From assembly GCA_964512635.1 (NCBI GenBank), contig CAZEJB010000008.1, forward strand, positions 1 to 64,000: a stretch of DNA of 64,000 nucleotides, written 5' to 3'. The notes below the pieces were generated by a model that had not been told where the DNA came from, ran no database searches, and saw only the letters and a program-made list of their open reading frames with translations. The DNA comes from JADZFO01 sp964512635. GTDB taxonomy: Bacteria; 4484-113; JAFGCY01. The position numbers and the translations under genes were made by a program. This document shows positions 16,187 through 24,788 of the stretch, piece by piece (positions within the stretch are counted from its first letter, which is position 1; every line of letters begins with the position of its first letter).

Positions 16187-18169
16187 TCAGACCGGGCCGG
16201 CCGCGAACTTGGCCAGCGCCAGGCTGGCCAGGCGGCTGGCCGCCTCATCGGCCCGTGACCCCAGGACCACGGGATAGCGCCCGCCGAGGATGACGCCAGC
16301 CCAGGGACGGCCGCCATACATGTGCGCCATCTTGACCGCGAAGTTGCAGCTTTCGAGGTCTGGGCAGAGGACAAGATCCGCCCTCCCGCTGAGTGGACTG
16401 CTGATGCCCTTGGCCCGCGCGGCATCAACACTGAGCGCCACGTCCAGACCATAGGGGCCGTCAATCTGTGCCGCAGGCCATTCGCCGGCGCGCCAGCGGG
16501 CCAGAATTGTCCGCGCGTCGGCCACCGCCGGCGCATCTTGGCCCTTGTCCTCCATACCCGCGGCCAGCAGCACTCCCGGCCGCGTGATGCCGAGGGCCCG
16601 CAGCAGGCGCAGGGAGTTCTCCATGATGAGCACCTTGCGCGCGCAGTCGGGCGCCACATTGAGGCCACCATCACTTAGCGCGAGCAAGCGGGTACTGAAA
16701 GGGTTCTCGATCAATGCTGCATGGCTGAGGAAGGGCCGGTTGCCATCGGGCAGAGCCGCCAGGACTCCGCGCAGGAGCCGGGCCGAATCGCAGCCACCCT
16801 TGACCAGGACTGCGCCGGGCAGCTGCGCCGCCAGTTCAAGCGCCTCGGCCACGGGCTCAGCACTGCCTCGAACCTCGATGCCGGGCGGCAGCTCCGCGGG
16901 AAGCTGAGCAGCGATGCGGCCGGCGTCGCCGAGGAGTATGAAGCGGCCGAGCCCGCGTTCCAGCGCCTGCAGCGCGCTTTCCGCCACGCCGGCCTGTTCC
17001 GCGCCGGCCACGATAAAGCTGGCCGGGGGAAGATGTGCCGCGCGCTCAACCAGCTCTTCCATCGTCCGCGGCGGGGCGTCGGCCAGTGAAGGCACAGCAC
17101 TGTAGTCCATCGCGGCGGTCTGCCCGCGGACGACCGCGAGCACGCCTTCGGCCAGGGCCTGCATCTCCTCCTCGCCCGGCAGTTCGATCACCGGGGCCAG
17201 CCAGCCGCACAGGCGGCGGAGCTCGGCGGCAAAGCGCGCGCTGCGCAGCAGAGCTCCCGTCAGCACCAGGGCATCCGGCCGGCAGCCCAGCGCCCCAGCG
17301 GCGGCGGCAAGGTACTTCGCGCTCTGGAAGACCATCGCCTCATAGGCCGCCCGGGCCACGGTATCTCCTGCATCGCAGCGTTTTTCGATCTCCTGCAGAT
17401 CGGCACTGCCGGTATAGCCGGCCAGGCCACTTTTCAGCGAGAGCCGCCGGGTCAGTTCCTCGCGGCCTGTTCCGCTGAAGCAAAGCTCCAGCACGACTTC
17501 GAGCGGCAGGCTGCCGGCGCGGGCCACTGAGAAGGGGCCCTCGCCAAGCAAGGCGTTGTTGACGTCCACTACCCGGCCGGCGGACACGCTGCAGATGCTC
17601 ACTCCGCTGCCAAAGTGGCCGACGACGAGCTCCAGGCTGTGCAGCGGCCGCCCCAGACGCCGGGCCGCTTCACGCATTGCGCGGTGCACGTTGAGGGCGT
17701 GATGACGGCCCTGACGCGTGATGCCGGGGAGGCCCGAAAGCCGCGCCCGGGGCCAGAGCATGTCAATGCTGACCGGATCGACCACAAAGACAGGGGCCGC
17801 GCTGCCGCAGTCCGCCAGCAGCCGCCGGGCCAGGGGCGCGGAGAGATTGGCAGGGTGCGAGCCATAACTCTCTGCGGCCAGATCCTGATACAGCTCTTCG
17901 TCAGCGGCGTAAACGCCATAGTCCGGCAAAGGCTTAGTCAGCCCGCCGCGCGCGGCAATGGCATCGAGCTGCGCCGGGTCAGCGCCGTGCTCGCGTAGAA
18001 AGCCCTGCAGCTGTTTCAGGCGCAGTGGCAGCTGCTCGGCGGAGGGCAGCAGTCGCGCTTCCTCAGCCAGCGGATAGCCCTGCTCTGCCCGGCAGAGTTC
18101 GTCCTCAAAGAGCGCGAACTTGGAGCTGCTTGCTCCAAGATTGATCACCAGAATCTGCCGGCCAGTCAC
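16187..18169 (-). CDS. Butyrate kinase-phosphate butyryltransferase fusion (acyl kinase + phosphotransacylase)
   Basis: 660 residues from GTG 18169. This start gives the family N-terminus MTGRQILVINLG and has TAGTAT 7 nt upstream; GTG 18196 is an alternative. Residues 1-355 match butyrate/acetate kinases: NLGASSSK nucleotide loop, ARGGL, LVVGHFGSGVSICSV, and VLTGALLRSARF. Residues 360-660 match the PTB/PTA acyltransferase fold: KGGCDSARLLRG, SHAALIENPFSTRLLALSDGGLN, LVLCPDLESCNFAVKMAHMYGG and a terminal VVLGSRADEAASRLASLALA. Together they would convert acyl-CoA to acyl phosphate and then to acid with ATP formation, or the reverse. The two enzymes are normally separate proteins. Substrate chain length is not known from sequence. 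Confidence 0.82.
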   Translation of the reverse strand: MTGRQILVINLGASSSKFALFEDELCRAEQGYPLAEEARLLPSAEQLPLRLKQLQGFLREHGADPAQLDAIAARGGLTKPLPDYGVYAADEELYQDLAAESYGSHPANLSAPLARRLLADCGSAAPVFVVDPVSIDMLWPRARLSGLPGITRQGRHHALNVHRAMREAARRLGRPLHSLELVVGHFGSGVSICSVSAGRVVDVNNALLGEGPFSVARAGSLPLEVVLELCFSGTGREELTRRLSLKSGLAGYTGSADLQEIEKRCDAGDTVARAAYEAMVFQSAKYLAAAAGALGCRPDALVLTGALLRSARFAAELRRLCGWLAPVIELPGEEEMQALAEGVLAVVRGQTAAMDYSAVPSLADAPPRTMEELVERAAHLPPASFIVAGAEQAGVAESALQALERGLGRFILLGDAGRIAAQLPAELPPGIEVRGSAEPVAEALELAAQLPGAVLVKGGCDSARLLRGVLAALPDGNRPFLSHAALIENPFSTRLLALSDGGLNVAPDCARKVLIMENSLRLLRALGITRPGVLLAAGMEDKGQDAPAVADARTILARWRAGEWPAAQIDGPYGLDVALSVDAARAKGISSPLSGRADLVLCPDLESCNFAVKMAHMYGGRPWAGVILGGRYPVVLGSRADEAASRLASLALAKFAAGPV

Positions 18170-18176
18170 AGGGCAG

Positions 18177-18182
18177 ATACTA
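18177..18182 (-). promoter_or_regulatory. -10 hexamer TAGTAT, leaderless-type start
   Basis: On the minus strand TAGTAT ends 7 nt before GTG 18169; this supports the shorter start. Confidence 0.5.
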
Positions 18183-18246
18183 GCACTGCACCGCACTTGC
18201 AGGTCAGCGCAGATCGCCCGCGCGGGCCGCTTGGAACAGGATCCTG

Positions 18247-21200
18247 TTACTGCTGCGGGTAGCGGTAATAGACCTCCAGACCGTCCACCGCCAGGAAAGC
18301 CGGCAGGCCGCCGTGGCTGACCAGGCGGCGGTTGCCGAGCCCCGCGCCAGCGCAGTCGACCTGCAGCCAGTCGGCCGCCGAGGCCGGCGCGTCAACCTTG
18401 GCCAGCATCAGGGTTGTGAAGTCACCGGAGCCAAAGGCCGGGCGCCCCTCGAAGCTGGCAGCCATGCTAAGCGGGCCATTGACCCCGGGCGCCGGATCAT
18501 AGTCGCTCCAGTCCGCCAGGCTGGCCGGCGCGTTCTTGTTGGCCGCGCGGTAGTGCAGCTCCCAGTTGAAGGCGGCGTCCGCGCGGCTGAAGACGATTGC
18601 CGGCAGGCCGTTGATGTCGAAGGCGCCGGAGCAGATTTCGGCCAGAGGAATCTCGCCGTCAAAGTTGCAAAAGCCCCAGTCGGCTGCGGCGGGCTCGGAG
18701 CTCAGGGCGAAGGCGAACAGCGTGTCGCCGCTTTGGTCTCCCGGGCCCTGATACATCGGGCGGCTGCCCACCTGCAGAAGCTGGCGCGGGAAACTGCCCA
18801 CGCCGCCCAGGCCGGGCACGCCCTGTATCAGGTTGACGCTCCAGTCTTCGGCAGACTGTGGCTGGCTGAGCTGTGACTGCGCGTAAAAGATCCCTTCGCC
18901 GAGGCTGCCGCCGAAGCTCTCAAAGAGCATTGCCGGACGCCCGTTGATGCTGGCAAGTGTTCCATAGTCGAGGCGGTCGTCGTTATTGACGATCAGCTGG
19001 TTAATGAAAACACCGCCCTGATAACGGCCGTAGTAAAGCTGGTTTTCAGTCCCGAGCAGATAAGCCGCCTCGCCGTCGATCTCTGTGATGCCGATGGAAG
19101 GGCGCAGGTCAAGGCTGGCCACCTTGTCGATACGCCAATCGGCAAGATCGAGCGGAGCGGGCACGCGGGCGGTGGCGACCCAGGCGTCTTCGCCGGGACT
19201 GTTGGGGTCGTCCCAGATCCAGATCACCGCCGGGCAGCCGGCGACCATCCCTGCCGCCATGCGTTTGCCGTCAAAGGAGGCAATATCGCCCCAGGGTCCA
19301 AGGTGCGTGCTGTCCCAGGCCGCGATGTTCAAAGGATCGCCCGCCTTGATCAGCATGGTCTGCTCGGCTGTCTGGGCCTGATCGTCCGTTACCCGCAGGC
19401 GCACGGCATAGTCACCGCCGGAGATGAAGGTGTGGTCAACAACGGCCAGGGCCGGTCCGCCGTCCTCGAAAGTGCTGTCGCCGTCCCAGGACCATTCGTA
19501 GAGCACGATGCTTCCGCCGGGAGAGGCGCTGGCGCCGGCGTCGAAATGGACCGGCAGCGGCGCGACCCCCAGCCGCGGGCCGGCAGTAAAGAGCGCCGAG
19601 GGGCCGGGACGCTCGATGACATCCAAGCTGAAATCAAAACTGTCGGTGCCAAACTCGGAGCTGACCGTCAGGGATGCGTTGTAGCTCCCGGGCGCGCCAA
19701 GGGTCACACTGGGCTGCGGCTCGCTGCTGCTGCCCGGCACTGCTCCGCCGCCGAAGTCCCACTCAAAGGCCAGCTGGCCGTTACCGGCAAGCTCGGCACT
19801 GATTACGGCGCTCGTGTTCGTGATGTTGCTCGACAGGCTCACGCCGCTGATGGCCGGCAGGACTACACCGCTGTGATAGTAGTAGCCCATCGCCGCGGCG
19901 TCAGCTTCGGTGATGGCGCCGTCAAGATCGGCGTCGGCAAAGCGGTTGTAGGCACTATCGCCCTGGCTTGTCCCGATCAGCCCGCGCAGCAGTGTTAGAT
20001 CGGAGTCCCCCACCGCGCCATTGCCATCCACATCTCCGCGCTGGTTGAACAGATACAGCTCAGTGTTGGTGATGTTGCCTGAGTGGCCGGTGCTGCTGAA
20101 GTACTTTGCACTCAGGATGGCGGTCTGATTGCGCAGAGCCGCGATATCGAACTGCGCGCTGAAACCCGGGCCCTGGCTGGATTCGGCTTTGAGGTCCTCG
20201 GGCCCGGCGCTGCCGATGGGCTGAAGGTCAAGCGTATAGCTCACCCGCGAGACATTGCTGGCAGCGCTGACCGAAGCCAGGAGCACAGTTGCGGAGCTGA
20301 CCGCGCCAAGCGTGGAGCCGCCTGCCGGACTGAGCGAGCCAACCACGGGGATCAGAGGGACTTCAACCGCCGTCAGGGCTGCGGCGATGTCGAGCCGGCG
20401 GATCGGGCGGGTGAAGCCGCTGGCCGCCGGGCCGCTGAACTCGAGGGCCGCGCGCAGCTCGGCAGCCGTCAGCTCCGGACGATAGGAGCGCAGCAGCGCA
20501 GCCCCGGCGCAGACCAGCGGAGCACTGAAAGAGGTGCCCTGCGCAGACACGTCATAGGCATTGTCCGCGCCGATAGTGCAGCTCATCAGGTCCTGGCCCG
20601 GCGCGGCGATGTCCACGCCTTCGCCGTAGTTGGAGAAGGTACAGCGCGCGTCGGACTTGTTGGTGGCTCCAACGCTGAATGCCGCGGGATAGAGTGTCGG
20701 ATACTCATCGGCCACCGCAGCGTCATTGCCGGCAGCACAGACAAAGAGGACATCCTGGGCCAGCAGGGCGCTGATCATCTGCTCTTCGGCCGGCACGGCC
20801 TCCGGACCGCCCCAGGAATAGTTGACGACCTGTGCCCCGAGTTGCTGGGCCAGCAGCGCGCCGGCAACCAGATCCTCAACCGTCGCCGCCAGATCATTGC
20901 TGACCTTGACCGGCAGCACCCGGCAAAGATGCGCGGCGCCGCAGATGCTGCGGGCGTTGTCAGCCTCGGCGGCGATCACTCCGCTGATAAAGGTGCCGTG
21001 GCCGTTCAGGTCTTCGATGCTTTTGTCGTTGTTAGCCAGATCGCAGGTCGCGGCCGGGAACTCTGTCTGCGGGTTGATCACCTGAGCCTGCAGCTCCTCG
21101 TGGCTGAGCTGCGCCCCGGTATCGACCACGCCGACAATAACGCTGCTGCTGCCGCGGGTGATGTCCCAGGCGGCGGTGCAGCGCACCTGCCACAGGTTCC

Positions 21201-21777
21201 AGAGCTGGCCGTTGGGGTCATCAAAGTCCGGATCGTCGGGCTTGAAGCGGGCGTGGCGCAGGGGGCTGTGCACAGCGGCGCTGAGCATCGCAGCGGCCTC
21301 GCGGCGAATGCGCTGCAGCAGTCCCGTGCTGTCCTGGCCCGCGGGCAGGACAAAGCTGGCCAGGCGGATATCATCCATATAGACCTGCTGGCGCAGCTCG
21401 AGGCCATAACGTTCTGCGAGCGCCGCACTGAGCTGGCTGTAGCCGCCCTGCTGTCGCAGCTGAGGATTGGGCGCAGAGCCCGCTGCGCTCAATGCGGCCC
21501 GGCCAGGCATGGGCCAGCCGTCAGGCAGCGCTGCGTTTTCGGAGTAGACCACCAGGATTCTGCCCAGGTCGTAGTCGACGCCCGGCTGCCCGGGTGCCTC
21601 TTCCAACGCACGCCAAGCAGCGCTGTGGCGCTCGGTGATGCTCCCGGGGGACGCGTCAGGCGGCGAAGCGCCTGCAAGATCCGCCGAAGTGTCAGTACCG
21701 CAGGCGCAAAGGCACAGCAGCAGTATCAGTAAGCCCAGTTGCGGCAACGCCGCGTGGTCGTAGCTCAGCCGTGGCAT
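18247..21777 (-). CDS. Subtilase (S8) lipoprotein with dockerin-like, PKD and propeller-like domains
   Basis: 1176 residues. ATG 21777 has GGGAGG upstream. Lipobox LCLCAC gives lipidated Cys26. Residues of about 40-190 form a pro-region. The S8 triad is complete: Asp near 217 (VGVVDTGAQ), His near 258 (NGHGTFISG), Ser near 414 (GTSFSAPL), plus the oxyanion Asn (CAAGND). Next come a beta domain (480-570), a type I dockerin-like calcium segment (GDVDGNGAVGDSDLTLLRGLI ... DADLDGAITEADAAAMGYYY, about 575-630), two PKD domains (640-800), and the same propeller-like C-terminus as the PKD lipoproteins. It is probably an outer-surface protease. No cohesin is seen in the window, so dockerin may act only as a calcium-binding spacer. 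Confidence 0.85.
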   Translation of the reverse strand: MPRLSYDHAALPQLGLLILLLCLCACGTDTSADLAGASPPDASPGSITERHSAAWRALEEAPGQPGVDYDLGRILVVYSENAALPDGWPMPGRAALSAAGSAPNPQLRQQGGYSQLSAALAERYGLELRQQVYMDDIRLASFVLPAGQDSTGLLQRIRREAAAMLSAAVHSPLRHARFKPDDPDFDDPNGQLWNLWQVRCTAAWDITRGSSSVIVGVVDTGAQLSHEELQAQVINPQTEFPAATCDLANNDKSIEDLNGHGTFISGVIAAEADNARSICGAAHLCRVLPVKVSNDLAATVEDLVAGALLAQQLGAQVVNYSWGGPEAVPAEEQMISALLAQDVLFVCAAGNDAAVADEYPTLYPAAFSVGATNKSDARCTFSNYGEGVDIAAPGQDLMSCTIGADNAYDVSAQGTSFSAPLVCAGAALLRSYRPELTAAELRAALEFSGPAASGFTRPIRRLDIAAALTAVEVPLIPVVGSLSPAGGSTLGAVSSATVLLASVSAASNVSRVSYTLDLQPIGSAGPEDLKAESSQGPGFSAQFDIAALRNQTAILSAKYFSSTGHSGNITNTELYLFNQRGDVDGNGAVGDSDLTLLRGLIGTSQGDSAYNRFADADLDGAITEADAAAMGYYYHSGVVLPAISGVSLSSNITNTSAVISAELAGNGQLAFEWDFGGGAVPGSSSEPQPSVTLGAPGSYNASLTVSSEFGTDSFDFSLDVIERPGPSALFTAGPRLGVAPLPVHFDAGASASPGGSIVLYEWSWDGDSTFEDGGPALAVVDHTFISGGDYAVRLRVTDDQAQTAEQTMLIKAGDPLNIAAWDSTHLGPWGDIASFDGKRMAAGMVAGCPAVIWIWDDPNSPGEDAWVATARVPAPLDLADWRIDKVASLDLRPSIGITEIDGEAAYLLGTENQLYYGRYQGGVFINQLIVNNDDRLDYGTLASINGRPAMLFESFGGSLGEGIFYAQSQLSQPQSAEDWSVNLIQGVPGLGGVGSFPRQLLQVGSRPMYQGPGDQSGDTLFAFALSSEPAAADWGFCNFDGEIPLAEICSGAFDINGLPAIVFSRADAAFNWELHYRAANKNAPASLADWSDYDPAPGVNGPLSMAASFEGRPAFGSGDFTTLMLAKVDAPASAADWLQVDCAGAGLGNRRLVSHGGLPAFLAVDGLEVYYRYPQQ

Positions 21778-21842
21778 ACGTACCTCCCGAAACTCGTGCT
21801 GCGGGCCTGGCAGCTCTGAGATTATATGGCAGTGCAGCGGAG

Positions 21843-21848
21843 TATTCT
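21843..21848 (+). promoter_or_regulatory. -10 hexamer TATTCT, leaderless-type start
   Basis: TATTCT ends 6 nt before GTG 21855, which is in frame with the downstream protein and clears the divergent subtilase start at 21777. Confidence 0.5.
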
Positions 21849-21854
21849 GTTGTG

Positions 21855-22922
21855 GTGTCAATCAGCCCTGCAAGCCGCCTGCCGGCTGCGCCTGTCGCGG
21901 ATACTGAACTCAGCATGCCGCCGCTGGCCTGGCAGAGCCTGGCGCCGGGAATGCGACGCTTCGAGTCGAGCGACGGCCGGGCCTATCTGGCCTTTCAGGT
22001 CAGCGATGGTGTGGCGGTAACCCTTGGCGAGCCGATGGGCCAGGTGGATCAGATTCCGGCGCTGATCGCCCAGTTCAGCGAGTTCTGCCGGAGCTCCGGC
22101 CTGGCTGTCTGCTGGTGGCATGTCACCGCCCGCTGGCTGGAGCTTCTGGCCGCCAGCGGGCAACGCGTTTCGCAGATCGGCGGCTTTGCCAGCCTGCGCC
22201 TGCCGGAGCTGCAGCTTCAGGGCCGCGACTGGCGCCATGAACGCAACTGCCTGCGACGCCTGCCGGAACTGGGTTTCAGTGTTCAGTGGCATGATCTGGC
22301 CCGCGACCCGCAGGGCATCAACCCGGCGCTTGAGGCAGTCAGCAGCGAATGGCTGGCGCGGCGCGGGCTGCCGGAGATGGGCTATACGATCGGCACCTGG
22401 GAGGACAGCCTGCGGCGCGCGGATCAGCTGCGCTGTGCGGTGCTGCTTGATCCCGCCGGCCGGCCGGCGGCCTTCATGACCTTCGCGCCGCTGCTGGACA
22501 GCTCGGGCGGCTGGGCCCTGGATCTGCTGCGCAGTCGCCGGGCGCTGCCGCGGGACGCGATGCTGTTTCTTCTGCTGCGTGCGGCCCTGGATCTGCGGGC
22601 CGAAGGCGCCCAGCGACTGACACTGGGGCTGGCTCCGCTGAGCCGCAGCGCGGACGTGCTGCGCGCGCCGAGCCTGACACGGCGGGGCGAAGGCGAGGAT
22701 ACGCCGCTGCTGCTGAGGGCCGGCCGCAAGCTGGCCTGGCTGCGCAGCCGGAGGCTGTATGACTTTCGCGGACTGGCGCGTTTCAAGCAGCGCCTGCAGC
22801 CGCAGTGGGAACCGCGCTTTGTGGTCTATCCCTCACTGGCCAGCCTGCCGCGGGTGCTGCGGGCACTGTGCCATCTGCATGGCCTGCGGGCGCGCTGGCT
22901 GCTGCGGCTGCTGGCGGGCTGA
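21855..22922 (+). CDS. Stand-alone MprF-type catalytic domain (DUF2156, LPG_synthase_C)
   Basis: 355 residues from GTG 21855; ATG 21915 is another option. The chain has the two-GNAT arrangement of the C-terminal domain of MprF: FESSDGRAYLAFQVSDGVAVTLGEPMG, FCRSSGLAVCWWHVT, IGGFASLRLPEL..GRDWRHERNCLRRL, EWLARRGLPEMGYTIG, and ...FMTFAPLL...WALDLLRSR...MLFLLLRAALDL...LTLGLAPLS. In MprF this domain transfers amino acids from tRNA to phosphatidylglycerol. The membrane flippase half is absent here, so an intracellular aminoacyl or acyl transfer is an inference. It is divergent from the subtilase. Confidence 0.78.
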   Translation: MSISPASRLPAAPVADTELSMPPLAWQSLAPGMRRFESSDGRAYLAFQVSDGVAVTLGEPMGQVDQIPALIAQFSEFCRSSGLAVCWWHVTARWLELLAASGQRVSQIGGFASLRLPELQLQGRDWRHERNCLRRLPELGFSVQWHDLARDPQGINPALEAVSSEWLARRGLPEMGYTIGTWEDSLRRADQLRCAVLLDPAGRPAAFMTFAPLLDSSGGWALDLLRSRRALPRDAMLFLLLRAALDLRAEGAQRLTLGLAPLSRSADVLRAPSLTRRGEGEDTPLLLRAGRKLAWLRSRRLYDFRGLARFKQRLQPQWEPRFVVYPSLASLPRVLRALCHLHGLRARWLLRLLAG

Positions 22923-22989
22923 AAGCTGCCGATGCTAAGCTGTGTTGCGCGCTCTGCGCGGCAAGCTGATACACAGAGTGGAGCCCTGC

Positions 22990-23970
22990 ATGACCTTCGT
23001 TAACCTTCTCGACACCATCGGCAGCACCCCGCTGGTCCGCGCGCCGCGTCTCAGCGCCGAGCTGGGCTGCGAGGTCGCCTTCAAGCTTGAGTATCTCAAC
23101 CCCGGCCTGTCGATCAAGGACCGCATGGTCAAGTCGATCGTCGACCGCGGCGTGGCCGAAGGCAAGGTCGGGCCGGACACCGTGCTGGTTGAGGGCTCCA
23201 GCGGCAACACCGCGGCCAGCGTGGCGATGATCGCGGCGGCGATGGGGCTCAAGGCGCGGATCGTGATGCCGGACAAAGTCAGCCGCGAGAAGATCGACAC
23301 CGTGCGGGCCTACGGCGCCGAGGTAATCATCACCTCAACCGAGAGCGACCCGGAGAGCCCGAACTACTACCCCAACGTGGCCAAGCGGATGGTCGAGAAC
23401 ACGCCGAACGCCTTCTACATCGACCAGTATATGAACCCGGCCAATACCGACGCGCACTACCTGCTGACCGGGCCAGAGCTGTACAGCCAGTGCGGCGGTG
23501 ATGTCGACCTGCTGGTGATGGGCGTCGGCACCGGAGGCACGGTTACCGGGATCGGGCGCTATTTTAAGGAGCGCGGACCGGTCACGGTGCTGGGCATCGA
23601 CACGGTCGGCAGTATCTATACCGATCAGTTCTACACCGGCCAGCACGGCGAGGCGCATGTGTATAAGGTTGAGGGCATCGGCGAGGACTTCATCCCACCG
23701 ATTGTCGACTTTGGCGTGATCGACGACTTCGAGCAGGTCAGCGACCAGGACAGCTTCGTCGCCGGGCGTGAGCTGGCGCGCAATGACGGCCTGCTGCTCG
23801 GCGGATCCACCGGCAGCAATGTCGCCGGCCTGCGCCAGTACCTGCAAAAGAAAGGCGGTGCGGCCGCGGCGGGCTTCAGGAAGGTCGTGGTGATGTCCCC
23901 GGACAGCGGGGTGAAGTACCTCTCCAAGATGTACAACGACGACTGGATGCGCGAGCAGGGCTGGCTGTAG
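22990..23970 (+). CDS. Cystathionine beta-synthase (catalytic domain only)
   Basis: 326 residues from ATG 22990 (GTGGAG upstream; the in-frame TTG at 22942 adds non-homologous residues). PLP-binding Lys lies in SIKDRM (about residue 43), the phosphate loop in EGSSGNTAAS, GTGGTVTG around 180, and the C-terminal pattern KVEGIGEDFIPP ... LLLGGSTGSNVAG ... PDSGVKYLSKMYNDDWM. The last block and the spacing match cystathionine beta-synthase more closely than cysteine synthase A. The C-terminal Bateman (CBS-pair) domains of the animal enzyme are missing, as in many bacterial forms. It condenses serine with homocysteine. The gamma-lyase/synthase partner is at 24789. Confidence 0.85.
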   Translation: MTFVNLLDTIGSTPLVRAPRLSAELGCEVAFKLEYLNPGLSIKDRMVKSIVDRGVAEGKVGPDTVLVEGSSGNTAASVAMIAAAMGLKARIVMPDKVSREKIDTVRAYGAEVIITSTESDPESPNYYPNVAKRMVENTPNAFYIDQYMNPANTDAHYLLTGPELYSQCGGDVDLLVMGVGTGGTVTGIGRYFKERGPVTVLGIDTVGSIYTDQFYTGQHGEAHVYKVEGIGEDFIPPIVDFGVIDDFEQVSDQDSFVAGRELARNDGLLLGGSTGSNVAGLRQYLQKKGGAAAAGFRKVVVMSPDSGVKYLSKMYNDDWMREQGWL

Positions 23971-24060
23971 CTTAGTTCGGTAGGACCTTGGGTCCGCCCA
24001 GGATTGATATTCGCCGTGGTGTGGGGTTGTCTCCTCCCGGCCGGGCTGCGAGAGGCTGCA

Positions 24061-24735
24061 TTACTGACTCTGCCCCGATGCCTCGGCGGCTTCCTTCTCC
24101 TGCAGCAGGACTGTAACTTCATCGAAGGCGCGCTGCATATTGGGTGTCGCGCGCTGCTCAACATAAGGTCGAATCGCGGCCTCGGCCTTGTCCAGCTGGC
24201 CGCCGTGCCAGAGCTTCATGTAGGCCAGCAGAACCTTCTTCCCCTCGTCTATGTCCTCGCCGACTGGCTGCACCTGCGCGGCAACATCCTCGCCGCGGCG
24301 CTCCTTCTCAGCCAGCAGCATGCGTGTCAGCATGCGGGTGTGAACAAAGACATAGGCGCTGTCGAGCTCATCGGAGATGTAGGCCACCTGCCGCGCTTCC
24401 TGATTGATAAGTTCATCAAGCTCTTCACTGAGCTTGTCACTCTTTTCAATATGCCCCTGCTCAAAATTGAGCAGGTCGAGATCCGCCCGGGTGAAAGCGT
24501 CATAGAGCAGGATGTGCGCTTCTTTCTCTCGCTCAAGCTGGAAGTCGCTGAGCTTCTGCCATTTGGCCATCCGCCCGTCGATGAAGACGCCAAGCAACAG
24601 GCCGATGGCCACCGCGCTGGTGACTGAGCTCAGCACCGGATAGACCAGCTTTTCCAGCAAGGGGTGGGCGCCAGCAATGCGTCCGCCTGAACGGTTGCCA
24701 TTGCCCTGCATATCCGGACTCCCATCAAGGCTCAT
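24061..24735 (-). CDS. Single-pass membrane protein of unknown function
   Basis: 224 residues, ATG 24735 with TAAGCT 6 nt upstream. One TM helix (about 29-51: LVYPVLSSVTSAVAIGLLLGVFI) is followed by a long, charged, mostly helical cytoplasmic part with coiled-coil character (DFQLEREKEAHILLYDAFTRADLDLLNFEQGHIEKSDKLSEELDEL). No family recognised. It is encoded opposite to, and between, the two transsulfuration genes. Confidence 0.7.
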   Translation of the reverse strand: MSLDGSPDMQGNGNRSGGRIAGAHPLLEKLVYPVLSSVTSAVAIGLLLGVFIDGRMAKWQKLSDFQLEREKEAHILLYDAFTRADLDLLNFEQGHIEKSDKLSEELDELINQEARQVAYISDELDSAYVFVHTRMLTRMLLAEKERRGEDVAAQVQPVGEDIDEGKKVLLAYMKLWHGGQLDKAEAAIRPYVEQRATPNMQRAFDEVTVLLQEKEAAEASGQSQ

Positions 24736-24741
24736 GCCCGA

Positions 24742-24747
24742 AGCTTA
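24742..24747 (-). promoter_or_regulatory. -10 hexamer TAAGCT, leaderless-type start
   Basis: On the minus strand TAAGCT ends 6 nt before ATG 24735. It shares a 41 bp divergent region with the TACAAT of the next gene. Confidence 0.45.
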
Positions 24748-24776
24748 GCACGCCGGCTGGGAGACCGTCCCAGTCC

Positions 24777-24782
24777 TACAAT
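24777..24782 (+). promoter_or_regulatory. -10 hexamer TACAAT, leaderless-type start
   Basis: TACAAT ends 6 nt before ATG 24789; no ribosome binding site is present. Confidence 0.6.
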
Positions 24783-24788
24783 ATTGGA

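Noticed and set aside
20083..21732. 549-codon plus-strand frame opposite the subtilase
   Set aside because: The opposite strand encodes an intact catalytic triad; the plus frame has low-complexity Ala/Arg/Gly content.
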